A stretch of 64,000 nucleotides of DNA from Streptomonospora nanhaiensis (GCF_026642255.1 NZ_CP113264.1:5642001-5706000); one strand, 5' to 3'. Shown: positions 42,652 through 51,293, counted from the stretch's first letter. Made by a program: numbers and translations. The notes: generated from the letters alone by a model not told the origin.

Positions 42652-43626
42652 CTACTCCTGCGCGTCGGCGCGGAGCAGGCGCTGAGCGGCGCTCAGGTGG
42701 TCCAGGAGCCAGTCGGGGAGGTGGTCGGCGCTGCGGGGGAAGTACCGCATGTCCTGGTGGTAGCTTCGGGGGTCGGGTTCCACGTCGAACTCCGGCGGGT
42801 TCTGGTGGTCGAAGTGGACCCCGATCTCCCGGGACTCCTGGATCGTGATGCGGGCGGTGAACCACGTCCCCTTGCCCGGCTGGTACATGCCCGTCCTCAG
42901 GCGGCCGAGCAGGCGGCCGGCCTCCGGCAGGAGGAGGTCCCACTCCGTCCCGCCGTCCGGTGTGCGCACGCTGACCCTGGCCGAGGAGACCCCGACGAGC
43001 CCCTTGTAGTCGACGACGATCTCGCTCCACTCGCCCCACACGGACTCGATCGTGCGGTCGACGATCTCCTGGACGGTGTCCATCATCTCCTCGGGCGACA
43101 TGTCGCCGGGAGCGATCCTGGTCTCCCGCGTGACGCGCGCGCTCCGGAACACGCTCCAGGGCGACGAGGCCTCCGACGTGTCGGGCACCCGTTCCCCCTC
43201 GAGTCTCTCCATGAGCCAGTCGGGGAGGTGCTCGTCGTCGCGGGGGAAGTACTCCAGGTCGAGCATGTAGTCGGCGGCGTCCCGGGGCTCGTCGAACCAG
43301 GGCTCGTTGTCGTAGTCGTACCGGACCCGGTACCGGCCGGTCCGGTCGTACTCGAAGTAGGCCGTGTACCAGGTGCCCTTCCCGTGCGTGTACATGCCGG
43401 AGCGGACCTCCCGCAGTACCTCCAGTGCGGACAGCGGCGGGAGCCACCCGGTGCTCCGGCCCCCGTCGAACATGACCTCGAAGTGGGCGGACTCGGCGTC
43501 GGCGAGTCCCGAGTACACGAGCCGGAACTTGGCCCAGTCCTCGGGGGCCGTCCGCAGCAGGTCCGCTCCCAGACCGCGGAGGGATTCGTCCTGTTCGACG
43601 GGCGTCATCGCTTTTCGGGCGCTCAT
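42652..43626 (-). CDS. Tandem YezG/DUF600-like immunity-type protein
   Basis: A 324-residue cytoplasmic protein made of two copies of the same roughly 130-residue unit. Both contain the block 'R-x-G-M-Y-x-x-G-K-G-T-W-x-T-A', then a Tyr/Phe-rich strand with a D-Y-D or D-H-Q turn, and end with 'YFPR(D/S)xxHLPDWLxxxL' (first about 125-155, second about 280-312). YezG proteins neutralise nuclease toxins of Bacillus LXG type and are frequent orphan immunity proteins in actinobacteria. No toxin gene is next to it. The ATG at 43626 follows AAGGCGAG. Function by family only. Confidence 0.78.
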   Translation of the reverse strand: MSARKAMTPVEQDESLRGLGADLLRTAPEDWAKFRLVYSGLADAESAHFEVMFDGGRSTGWLPPLSALEVLREVRSGMYTHGKGTWYTAYFEYDRTGRYRVRYDYDNEPWFDEPRDAADYMLDLEYFPRDDEHLPDWLMERLEGERVPDTSEASSPWSVFRSARVTRETRIAPGDMSPEEMMDTVQEIVDRTIESVWGEWSEIVVDYKGLVGVSSARVSVRTPDGGTEWDLLLPEAGRLLGRLRTGMYQPGKGTWFTARITIQESREIGVHFDHQNPPEFDVEPDPRSYHQDMRYFPRSADHLPDWLLDHLSAAQRLLRADAQE

Positions 43627-44171
43627 GTTCTCGCCTTCTAGTTGCCCTGTATGTGGCACGTGGATTTCTTGGGTGGATTGCCGTGAGGGTTGGGAAAGTT
43701 CCCCGTATGCGGCTTCCGGACGGTGTACATCCTTCCGGGTGGAATCCGATTCTGGCCGAACACACGACAAAAACCCGCGCGCGAGCCCGGCGCGGCCCCC
43801 GCATCCCTCCCGGGCACACCCGTCGGCACGGCGGGACGGTCGGTCCGCGTTTCCTTTCTTACCAGGCCAAGCGCCGCGAAACGGGCCAACAGGCGAGTGT
43901 GGACGAACTCCCGCGCCGATGGCCAGGTGTGGTCACGCCTCCACCGCCCAGGGCGACATCAAAAGGACGAAAACCCCCTCCGGCGTCGCGTGAAACGCGG
44001 TTCCGTCCACAGGCGACTACCGATCATGGACAAGCCCGGATAAGCTGCGCCCGGCAGGGCAACTGTCCGGATGCGCTCGCACGCACGCCCTGCGCGACGC
44101 GCTCCCGGCCCCTCGAACACCCGCCCCCGCTCCCCGCCCACACGGGGAAGGCCCCCACCCACGGAAAACAC
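43627..44171. other. Divergent intergenic region before the TadG-peptidase fusion gene
   Basis: No gene recognised. The reading frame of the downstream gene is open through much of it, but the translation is Arg/Pro-rich without family character. It should contain the promoters of the YezG-like and TadG-like genes; none stands out. Confidence 0.4.
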
Positions 44172-45272
44172 ATGGGACTGCGACGGACCCTCCTCCCCTC
44201 CTCCTCAGCCCGGAAGAGGCCCCGGCCCCTCCTGGGCCGCGACGACGAAGGGCAGGCCAACACCCTCCTGCTCTTCGGCCTCACCCTGGCCCTGCTGGCC
44301 CTGACCCTGCTGTTCGTCAGGGTCGGCGCCGCCAACGACACGCGCTCCCGGGTCCAGACGGCCGCCGACGCCGCCGCGCTGGCCGCCGTGGGTGCCCTGC
44401 AGGACGAGGCCGCCCAGGAGATGGTCGAGGGCGGCATCCCGTACCCGTGGTTCGACGAGGAGGTCGCCGAGGGACGCGCCGAGGAGTACGCGCGGGCCAA
44501 CGGGGCGGTCCTGACCGACATCCGCGCCAGCGACAACAGCCTCGGGCGGTACGGCAACATCGTGCGGGTCGAGGTGCGCGGCGCCGTCTGCCAGAGGGAG
44601 CTGGAGGAGGACGGGTCCCGGCACTGGAACGACGTGGTGTGCGACGGGAGCGAGGACGAGACCGACACCGTGGTCGGCAACGCCTCGGCCATCGCGATCG
44701 TCCGGGTCCCCCACGACTGCGGCGTGGACGGCGGCGTCATGGACTGCGGCGGCGGGCCGGTCACCGACGTCGAGTCGGCCAAGCGCCTGGTCGCCGTGCA
44801 CCTGGTGGACCAGGAGGGCCGGTACAGGTTCGACCCGGACTCGTACTTCGGGGGCGGCGCCGTGGTGAACTGCTCCTCGCTCGGCTCCCTCCACCCCGCG
44901 ATGTGCGCGGTGCACAACCGCCTCCAGGAGGAGTTCGGCGGGTTCTACATCTCCGCGGGCGGACGGCGCACGGAGCCCGGGAGCGACCACCACACCGGCC
45001 AGGCGGTCGACTACATGATGGTGTCGGACCTGGGCGCGGTGCCGACCCCGCAGATGCACCAGACCGCTGTGACGGTGATCAACTGGATCATCCCGCGGGC
45101 CAGGGAGCTGCGCGTCAAGGGCATCATCTACGACCACCACATCTGGAACGCGGCCTTCGACCCGGTGGGGCCCTGGGAGAGCGTGCGCCGCTTCCACCAG
45201 GACACCGGGAACAACACGCAGGACCACGTCGACCACATCCACCTGGCCGCGGGTGAGGGGAACATGCAGTAG
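44172..45272 (+). CDS. TadG/TadE-like protein fused to a LAS-type peptidoglycan peptidase domain
   Basis: A 366-residue protein. The N-terminus (about 20-80) is TadG-like: DDEGQANTLLLFGLTLALLA followed by RVQTAADAAALAAVGALQDE, the diagnostic putative Flp-pilus segment; it lacks Glu at +5. Residues about 80-240 are an extracellular linker domain with paired Cys. Residues about 245-366 form an ARB-07466-like LAS metallopeptidase domain: SDHHTGQAVDYM (His274 and Asp280 in HxxxxxD spacing, with His273 before) and DHVDHIH (352-357) supply the zinc ligands. Unlike the transglycosylase fusion, the metal site looks intact. It is probably a wall-cutting subunit linked to the Tad pilus. The exact bond cut is unknown. 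Confidence 0.82.
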   Translation: MGLRRTLLPSSSARKRPRPLLGRDDEGQANTLLLFGLTLALLALTLLFVRVGAANDTRSRVQTAADAAALAAVGALQDEAAQEMVEGGIPYPWFDEEVAEGRAEEYARANGAVLTDIRASDNSLGRYGNIVRVEVRGAVCQRELEEDGSRHWNDVVCDGSEDETDTVVGNASAIAIVRVPHDCGVDGGVMDCGGGPVTDVESAKRLVAVHLVDQEGRYRFDPDSYFGGGAVVNCSSLGSLHPAMCAVHNRLQEEFGGFYISAGGRRTEPGSDHHTGQAVDYMMVSDLGAVPTPQMHQTAVTVINWIIPRARELRVKGIIYDHHIWNAAFDPVGPWESVRRFHQDTGNNTQDHVDHIHLAAGEGNMQ

Positions 45273-45273
45273 G

Positions 45274-45302
45274 GCCGCCGCCTCCGCCGGAGGCGGAGCG
45301 GC
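45274..45302 (+). terminator. Hairpin terminator after the TadG-peptidase gene
   Basis: GCCGCCGCCTCC (45274-45285) pairs with GGAGGCGG-A-GCGGC (45289-45302) around a 3-base loop, directly after the stop codon. Confidence 0.65.
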
Positions 45303-45365
45303 GCGGCCGTCCACAGGCGCGAACTCCCCCTTGTCCCCCCTCCGGCCGCGGTCCAGCCTGGAGGT

Positions 45366-46241
45366 ATGACACTCCGTGGGGTCGCCCTCCCCGACCGCTC
45401 CCTCCTCCTCCGCACACTCGCCCCCGTCCTCGACACGGTGTCCGCCACGGCGGTCGCCGCCGACGTCACCGCCGCCTACGTGTGGGGCGTGGACCTGTAC
45501 CCGCGCGGCGCCCGGCCCACCCGCACCCGGCTGCACGTGTCGGTACCGCCGGGGGTGAGCACCGCCGGGGCCCCGGTCGTCGCCCACAGGGAGGTCCTGC
45601 CGCCCGCCGACACCACCGTGGTGGAGGGCGTCCGGATCACCACCCCGGCGAGGACCGCCGCCGACGTCGCCGCACGCGCCCCCTCGGTCTTCGTGGCCAC
45701 GGCCCGTCTCGACGGGTTCCTCTCACGGGGGCTGGTCACCGACGACGAGATGGCCCGCGCGGCCCGCGCTCCCCGGGCGCAACCGCGGCTGCGCCGGCTC
45801 CGCTCCGCGCTGTCCTACTCCAGTGCCCTGAGCCAGTCCCCCGCCGAGTCGTGGGCACGGGTACTGCTCCTGGAGGCGGGGCTGCCGCCTCCCGTCCCCC
45901 GGTGTCCGATCGCCACCGCGGAGGGCCTGTTCCACGCCGACCTCGGCTGGCCCTCCCTGGGGGTGGCGCTGGAGTACGACAGCCTGGAGTTCCACTCCTC
46001 GCGAGAGACCCTGGCCCGCGACCGCGCCCGCTACGCCGCGATGCGCGCCGAGGGCTGGGAGGTGGTCTCCGTCGGCGTGTACGACCTCCGGCGGCGCCCC
46101 GACCGCCTGGTGCGGCGCCTCCTGCACACGCTCGTCCGACGGGGCTGGTCGTGTCCACCGCACCGTCTGCGCCGCGTCCGCCGGAAGATCCGCGCCTACG
46201 CGGCACGGCCTCCCCTGCTGACGGCTCCCCCGGAGCCCTGA
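45366..46241 (+). CDS. DUF559 (Vsr-like) nuclease-fold protein, AbiEi-like layout
   Basis: A 291-residue protein. The N-terminal half resembles the actinobacterial 'AbiEi-like' proteins: a region with LHVSVPPG, then VVEGVRITTPARTAADVAAR. The C-terminal half matches DUF559 of the PD-(D/E)XK fold: ESWARVLLLEAGLPPP, FHADLGWPSLGVALEYDSLE with Asp and Glu as possible metal ligands, then F-H-S and DRARYAAMRAEGWEVVSVGV. Such genes are abundant and scattered in actinobacteria; they are annotated as hypothetical or as type IV toxin-antitoxin-like but rarely tested. No cognate AbiEii is adjacent. GGAGG lies unusually close to the ATG, so the start is uncertain. Confidence 0.75.
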   Translation: MTLRGVALPDRSLLLRTLAPVLDTVSATAVAADVTAAYVWGVDLYPRGARPTRTRLHVSVPPGVSTAGAPVVAHREVLPPADTTVVEGVRITTPARTAADVAARAPSVFVATARLDGFLSRGLVTDDEMARAARAPRAQPRLRRLRSALSYSSALSQSPAESWARVLLLEAGLPPPVPRCPIATAEGLFHADLGWPSLGVALEYDSLEFHSSRETLARDRARYAAMRAEGWEVVSVGVYDLRRRPDRLVRRLLHTLVRRGWSCPPHRLRRVRRKIRAYAARPPLLTAPPEP

Positions 46242-46357
46242 GACCCGGGTGGCCCCTCCGAGCGCGGTGCCCGACGCCCGCGCCCTTCCCGCCGAGTCCC
46301 CGGGGGCCGCCCGCAGTACCCCCGCCACCGTCCCCGACAGGAGAAAGGAGGCCCGAC

Positions 46358-47563
46358 GTGGACCGGGGCAACGCCGTGATCGAGTACACGGCCCTGCTGG
46401 TCGTGGTGGCCGCCGTGGTGGCGCTCGCGGTCCAGGCACCGGTTCGGGAACTGCCCGCGGAGGTCCGCGGCGCCGTGCACGCCGCCCTGGGCCGGGTCCC
46501 GGAGGCTCCGCCCGGGGAGGCGGCCCCTCCCGGCGGTCGCTCCGGCGGAGAGCCCGGTGCGAACGGGACCGGCCGCCACGGGCTCCCCGGGAGCGGCGGA
46601 ACGATCGGGCCGGACCATAACGACGAGGCCACAATCGGCCACGAACGCCTACCGGACGGTGACTGGACGCTGGATCCTGTGGCCGCGGCCGAAGCCGTCC
46701 TGCGCTGCTCGCGGGGCACGCTCGTTCCCGACCCCGTGGCTCGCGTCGACTGTGCGCTGGCGCTCCTGGGACTGCTGGAATCGGAGGTACTCGAAGCGAC
46801 CGTTCTTCGTTTGGAAGCCGATGAGCTGCACGAACTCTTCTCCAGCCGTTCCTTCGCCGCGACCGGCGCGGCCCGGGTAGCGGTCCGGGCACTGTGGGAG
46901 CACGCGTCGGAGGAGGCCCTGCGAAGGCTGTCGCGGACCCGCACCTTCGGCTTCCTGGAGCCGGCTCTGGAGACGCCGCACCTGGACTGGGTGCTCCGGT
47001 TCGCCGATGCGGGGAGCGATTACGTGCATGCGACCATCGAACAGAACACTGCGTCACCGCGTCGTACCCCCCGCAGACGCAACCCGACGACGCCAGCTGA
47101 CGAAGATGCGCCGCCGTCCCCCTCCGTGCCCTGGCGGGCGCGTTCCGATTCGCAGAAACGAGGCCCAGGCCGTGTCGATGCCGTCGATACCGCGCACCTC
47201 CGACTCCGAGGACCCGCCTCCGGAGGGGGGAGAGCGCCCCAACTGGCTGGTGTCCGTGCTCGTGGTCGTGGTCTGCCTCGCCGTGATCGCCAGCGGTTGG
47301 GGGGTGGCCCGGCTCACGCTGGGCTCCCCCCTGCGGCCCCTGGAGGTCGCGGACGGTCCCGAGTCGCGGCCGCCCCGGACGGGCGCCCCCTCCTCGGAGG
47401 CCGACCCGGAGGACGCCGAGTCCTACGTGGCGGTGGCCGCGGGCCTGGTGGAGGACTCGGCCGCCTTCCACATCACCTTCACCGTCGACGACGGGAGCGC
47501 CGGGCCGGAGGGCTCGCAGGCCTCGGAGGGCCGGGAGCGCCCGGACGGCCCAGAAGGCGGTGA
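46358..47563 (+). CDS. Short-leader pseudopilin-like protein with large C-terminal domain (3' end uncertain)
   Basis: GTG at 46358 behind GAGAAAGGAGG. The leader is only four residues: VDRG/NAVIEYTALLVVVAAV, where cleavage after Gly4 leaves Glu at +5 and Tyr at +6, exactly as in Flp pilins. After the helix come a Gly/Pro linker and an uncharacterised helical domain (about residues 95-230, FLEPALETPHLDWVLRFADA near its end). The same frame stays open to 47563, but the last 130 codons overlap the following gene and read like a shadow of it. Either a frameshift near 47040-47100 removed the natural stop, or the true product ends in the overlap. The N-terminal part is well supported, the 3' end is not. 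Confidence 0.62.
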   Translation: MDRGNAVIEYTALLVVVAAVVALAVQAPVRELPAEVRGAVHAALGRVPEAPPGEAAPPGGRSGGEPGANGTGRHGLPGSGGTIGPDHNDEATIGHERLPDGDWTLDPVAAAEAVLRCSRGTLVPDPVARVDCALALLGLLESEVLEATVLRLEADELHELFSSRSFAATGAARVAVRALWEHASEEALRRLSRTRTFGFLEPALETPHLDWVLRFADAGSDYVHATIEQNTASPRRTPRRRNPTTPADEDAPPSPSVPWRARSDSQKRGPGRVDAVDTAHLRLRGPASGGGRAPQLAGVRARGRGLPRRDRQRLGGGPAHAGLPPAAPGGRGRSRVAAAPDGRPLLGGRPGGRRVLRGGGRGPGGGLGRLPHHLHRRRRERRAGGLAGLGGPGAPGRPRRR

Positions 47564-48194
47564 GGGGTCCGAGGCGCCCGACCAGGAGCGGCGGGCGCCC
47601 CGGGTCCTGCCCGCCTCGGGGGGTTCCGCCGACGACGCCCGGCGTGCCGCCGGACAGCCGGCCGCCGGGGCGGTCCCGGCGGCGCCCGCGTACCCGAACG
47701 TGGCCTCCGGCCGCGGGCGCGTCATGTACGACGCCACGGCCGAGCCGGAGTTCGACCACTTCTTCACCACGACGGAGGGACAGAGCGTCTACCGCTACGA
47801 CGTGGGCGACGGGCAGCTCATGATGACGGCGGACCGGGGGCTCAAGCTCCTGGATCCGCCGAGCGAGGCGGACGGCTACCTGTGTTCGCGGGGGTTCGGC
47901 TCGGCCAAGCTGCACGAGATCCTCGAAACCTCCTCCGACCTGGCCCTGGTCGGCCTGGAGGAGGTGGACCTGCGGTGGCCCGGCCAGCGGAGCACCCACA
48001 GCGCCTACCTCTACACGGGGACCTTCTCCGCCAAGGTGGGCGGCTACGACAAGGACAGCGGGGTCAACACCCTCACCCTCGTGTCGAACGCCGAGTTCGA
48101 GCTGTGGATCGACGAGCAGGGATATCCGCGCAGACTCGACTACCGGGCCGCCGGCGGTTTCGCGGAGAGCTACGAGTACCACTCGTTCAGCTGA
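47172..48194 (+). CDS. Membrane-anchored protein with LppX/LprG-like extracellular domain
   Basis: A 340-residue protein with a GTG at 47172 behind GAGG. A short cytoplasmic N-terminus is followed by one span (about 25-48, VSVLVVVVCLAVIASGWGV) and an extracellular part with a Pro/Glu/Gly-rich insert (about 115-165). The later strands (GRGRVMYDA, SVYRYDVGDGQLMMTADRGL, AELWIDEQGYPRRLDYRAA-like end) recall the half-barrel of LppX/LprG-type proteins and the outer domain of the kinase at 31-33 kb, with the typical 'lwID..G.p.r.' C-terminal strand. Probably cell-envelope lipid or polymer binding. It overlaps the open frame of the preceding pseudopilin gene. Confidence 0.7.
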   Translation: MSMPSIPRTSDSEDPPPEGGERPNWLVSVLVVVVCLAVIASGWGVARLTLGSPLRPLEVADGPESRPPRTGAPSSEADPEDAESYVAVAAGLVEDSAAFHITFTVDDGSAGPEGSQASEGRERPDGPEGGEGSEAPDQERRAPRVLPASGGSADDARRAAGQPAAGAVPAAPAYPNVASGRGRVMYDATAEPEFDHFFTTTEGQSVYRYDVGDGQLMMTADRGLKLLDPPSEADGYLCSRGFGSAKLHEILETSSDLALVGLEEVDLRWPGQRSTHSAYLYTGTFSAKVGGYDKDSGVNTLTLVSNAEFELWIDEQGYPRRLDYRAAGGFAESYEYHSFS

Positions 48195-48216
48195 GCCCCC
48201 GGAAGCGGGCGCGCAT

Positions 48217-48248
48217 CGGGCCCCGGCACTGCCCCGCCCCGGGGCCCG
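48217..48248. terminator. Hairpin terminator between convergent genes
   Basis: CGGGCCCCGG (48217-48226) pairs exactly with CCGGGGCCCG (48239-48248) with a 12-base loop, between the LppX-like and pectate lyase genes. Confidence 0.65.
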
Positions 48249-48265
48249 GCGCCGACCGCCCGCGG

Positions 48266-49321
48266 CTACGGGGTGTCGGCGCCCGCTCCCGCCGCCACCA
48301 CGTCGGGGACCGTCGCGGTGTCGTCGAGCTCGTAGGTGTAGGGCGGGTCGGGGACGGCGCCGCGCAGGTCGGGCTGGGCCGAGTCGACCAGCAGGTTGTC
48401 GCGGGTGACGACGTTGCCCGGCTCCTCGTCCTCGGGCGCCACCGAGACCGGGGTTCCGTCGAAGTAGTTGCCCTCCACCAGCACGTTGGCGTCGTGGGTG
48501 GACCGTACCCCGTACTCGGGGTTGGCCCGGTAGTAGTTGTTGAACACGTGCACGTGCTCGGCGGACCGGGCACTCGGGTGCCGGCCGGAGGTCCCGTCGA
48601 AGTAGTTGTGGTGCACGGTCACGCGGAGGGCGCCGGGCTCGTCGTCCTCGCCGCCGATGCCGATGGCCGACTCCGCGTCCCGGAAGTGGTTCCAGGACAG
48701 GGTGACGTTGTCGGCGCCTCCGGTGACGGTGACCAGGGCGGCGCCGCCGTCGCCCCCGGTGAGGGTGGAGCCGTCCACCCACACGTGGTGCGCCCCTCCG
48801 CGGACCGCCACCGCCGTCCCGTCCGACTCCAGCGCCAGATTGGCGAGGACGACGTTGCTGGAGCCGTCGACGACCAGTCTCCCGCCGGTGAGCTCGGCGC
48901 CGTCCCCCACACCCACGAGCGTCTTGTCGGAGCCGACCTCGACGGCCCCGTCCAGGTCGATGCGTCCGCTGACCTCGATGGTGAGCGGTTCCTCGTCGGA
49001 GAGGTGGTCGGAGAGCTCGTCCGCGTCGGACGCGGTGACGGTCTCACCCCCCGCTCCGCCGGTGACGCCGGGGTGGTCCTCGCCGTCGCGTTCCAGGGGC
49101 TCGCCGGCCCAACCGACCGGGGTGCCGAACGGGTCCTCCTCCCCGGGTTCCTCCGAGGGCGGGGGGCTCGACTCGTCGGCCTCCTCCGTCTGCGGCTCGA
49201 CGGCCGCGCCGACGGGGGGCTCGACGGCGTCCCGGGGTTCCTCCTCCTCGCGTGTACAGGAGACGAGGGCCGCGCAGAGCAGCACCGCCGCGGCCGCGGC
49301 GGGGATGGGGTGAGGTCTCAT
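48266..49321 (-). CDS. Pectate lyase-like (PL1) lipoprotein
   Basis: A 351-residue lipoprotein with lipobox ALVSC (Cys22), a Glu/Pro-rich linker to about residue 85, and a right-handed parallel beta-helix. PL1 features are SSNVVLANLALES, HHVWVDGSTL, DNVTLSWNHFRDAESAIGIG, VTVHHNYFDGTSGRHPSARS (with the Arg region of the active site) and HVHVFNNYY. It is likely to cleave polygalacturonate outside the cell, at the membrane surface. GGAAAG precedes the ATG at 49321. The canonical calcium-binding Asp cluster is only partly recognisable, so activity is likely but not certain. Confidence 0.87.
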   Translation of the reverse strand: MRPHPIPAAAAAVLLCAALVSCTREEEEPRDAVEPPVGAAVEPQTEEADESSPPPSEEPGEEDPFGTPVGWAGEPLERDGEDHPGVTGGAGGETVTASDADELSDHLSDEEPLTIEVSGRIDLDGAVEVGSDKTLVGVGDGAELTGGRLVVDGSSNVVLANLALESDGTAVAVRGGAHHVWVDGSTLTGGDGGAALVTVTGGADNVTLSWNHFRDAESAIGIGGEDDEPGALRVTVHHNYFDGTSGRHPSARSAEHVHVFNNYYRANPEYGVRSTHDANVLVEGNYFDGTPVSVAPEDEEPGNVVTRDNLLVDSAQPDLRGAVPDPPYTYELDDTATVPDVVAAGAGADTP

Positions 49322-49487
49322 CGAGAGCTTTCCAGCGAGCGGGGTAACGGGGGGCGGGGGGTTGCACCCCCGACCCTGCCACAGCGGGGTTCGCAGACCC
49401 AACCCAGGGCCCGGTTCCCCCTGCGCGCGGGGCTCGTTCCGAGGGCCGGTGGCGGATCGGGGACCGCGGGCGGCTTGGCACGGCGAA

Positions 49488-49519
49488 GGGCGCCGGCCCC
49501 CTGTCGGGGACCGGCGCCC
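49488..49519 (-). terminator. Hairpin terminator of the peptide ABC operon
   Basis: GGGCGCCGG (49488-49496) with CCGGCGCCC (49511-49519), one C-A mismatch and four further G-C pairs around a TGTC loop. It follows the binding-protein stop on the minus strand. Confidence 0.7.
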
Positions 49520-49583
49520 CGGTGTCCTTCGGCGCTCGGAGCAGCGGCTGCTCGGACCGCCGTGGGCGGTGCCGTCGCGGAGG

Positions 49584-51293
49584 CTACTCGGCGAGCCAGC
49601 CGATGTCCTCGTAGACGTAGCTGCCGGCGACGCCGTAGGCGCCCCAGTTGCGCAGGTTCTCGTCCATCGCGTACTGGCCGGGACGCTCGAACAGCGGGAT
49701 GGTGAGGACCTCCTCCCAGATGGCGGCGTCGATCTGGTTGGCGATCTCGGCGTAGCGGTCCGGGTCGGTCTCCCCGGCCAGCTCCTCGTAGAGGTCGTTG
49801 ATCTCCTGGGTGGAGTGGAAGCTGGTGTTGTTGCCCCACTCCTCCCCCGCCTCGTCGACCGGGCCGCTGTAGTTGCCCTCGGTGTCGGTGGGGTAGGGGT
49901 TGGAGCCGGTCAGGACGAAGCTGGCCATCTCGTAGTTGCCCGGGATGACGTAGTCCGAGAACAGGGCGTTGCCGGGAACGTTCTGGACGTCCACCTCGAC
50001 GCCGATCTCGGCGAGCATCTCGCGGGCGATGTCGCCCTCGTCCTTGGCCAGCTGCATGTCCTCGGAGGCCACCCAGCCGAGGGTCAGGGTGTCGCCCGCC
50101 TCGTTGGTGCGGAACTCCGCGCCCTCCTCCAGGGTCCAGCCGGCCTCGTCGAGCAGCGCCGCCGCGGCCTCGGGGTCGAAGGTGCCGACCGGGTCGCTGT
50201 TGTCCTGGTAGCCGTTCTGGCTGGAGCGGAGCAGGCGGTTGACCTCGCCGGTGATGGGCCAGTCCACGGCGCCCAGGGCCACCTCGGCCATGGTGTCGCG
50301 GTTGACGGCCATGGAGATGGCCTGGCGGACGTTCTTGTCCTGGAGCATCTCGCTTCCGGCGTTCAGCGAGATGAACCGGTGGGCGTTGTCGACGGCGCGG
50401 GTGAAGTAGGTGCCCTCGCGGTCCTTCAGGAGCTCCCACGCGGCGGCGTCGTAGCCGAGGTAGAAGGCGTCGATCTCACCGTTGTTGAACGCGGTCGCCT
50501 GGCCGTCGATCGCCACGTGGGTGAAGACGATCTCGTCCAGCATGGCGGGCTCGCCCCACCAGTCCTCGTTCTTCGTCACCGTGATGCGCTGGGTGACGTC
50601 GTCGAACTCGGGGTCCGCGAACGGGCCGGCCGTGACGGGGATCTCGCCGTCGTAGCCCTCCAGGAAGAGCTCCTCGTCCTCCATGTACTCCTTGGGGTAC
50701 ACGATGTCGAAGAGGGCGGGCCAGTCGGCGTAGGGCCGGGAGAACTCCAGGGTGAACGAGTACTCGTCCTCGCCCTGGACGACGTCCTCGATCCACTTGT
50801 AGCCGGTGTCGGAGCCGACCTCGAACTCGCCGTCGCGCTCACCCTTGCGGGTGATGACCTGGGCCTCGTAGTCCTCCCAGGTGATGGGCTCGCCGTTGGA
50901 CCAGACCGCGTCGGGGTTGAGGGTGTAGGAGACCTCCAGGCCGTCGTCGCTGACCCCGTAATCGAGGACGTAGGCCTCGTTGGGGGCGAAGCCGCCCTCG
51001 TCGTCGAACCGGGTCGGGGTCGGCATGAGGGAGCCAAGGACACGGCGCACCTCGGCCTTGTTGCCCTGGACGTGCACCATGTTGTGCTGTTCTTCGTACT
51101 CGCTGAGGGCCCACACGAAGGTGCCGCCCTCCTGCAGGTCCTCGCGCGGAGCGGCGTTGAGGTCGGACGCGGGCAGCGCGGCGACCTCCTCCTGCGCGGC
51201 GTCCGGGTCGTTTCCGTCATCGCTGCCGCAGGCGCTGGCGACCATCACCAGGGCGGCGACGGGGGCGAGATAGCGCGCCTTCCCGATTCGCAT
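49584..51293 (-). CDS. Peptide/nickel-type ABC transporter substrate-binding lipoprotein (family 5)
   Basis: A 569-residue solute-binding protein of the DppA/OppA family. Signal peptide with lipobox VASAC (Cys22). Family segments include GGTFVWALSEYE near the start, YTLNPDAVWSNGEPITWEDY, RFISLNAGSEMLQDKNVRQA then ISMAVNRD, and the late PLFERPGQYAM. The many acidic residues favour an extracytoplasmic protein. It lies last in the operon dppB-dppC-ATPase-binding protein, 75 bases after the ATPase gene. The ligand is most likely an oligopeptide. Confidence 0.93.
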   Translation of the reverse strand: MRIGKARYLAPVAALVMVASACGSDDGNDPDAAQEEVAALPASDLNAAPREDLQEGGTFVWALSEYEEQHNMVHVQGNKAEVRRVLGSLMPTPTRFDDEGGFAPNEAYVLDYGVSDDGLEVSYTLNPDAVWSNGEPITWEDYEAQVITRKGERDGEFEVGSDTGYKWIEDVVQGEDEYSFTLEFSRPYADWPALFDIVYPKEYMEDEELFLEGYDGEIPVTAGPFADPEFDDVTQRITVTKNEDWWGEPAMLDEIVFTHVAIDGQATAFNNGEIDAFYLGYDAAAWELLKDREGTYFTRAVDNAHRFISLNAGSEMLQDKNVRQAISMAVNRDTMAEVALGAVDWPITGEVNRLLRSSQNGYQDNSDPVGTFDPEAAAALLDEAGWTLEEGAEFRTNEAGDTLTLGWVASEDMQLAKDEGDIAREMLAEIGVEVDVQNVPGNALFSDYVIPGNYEMASFVLTGSNPYPTDTEGNYSGPVDEAGEEWGNNTSFHSTQEINDLYEELAGETDPDRYAEIANQIDAAIWEEVLTIPLFERPGQYAMDENLRNWGAYGVAGSYVYEDIGWLAE

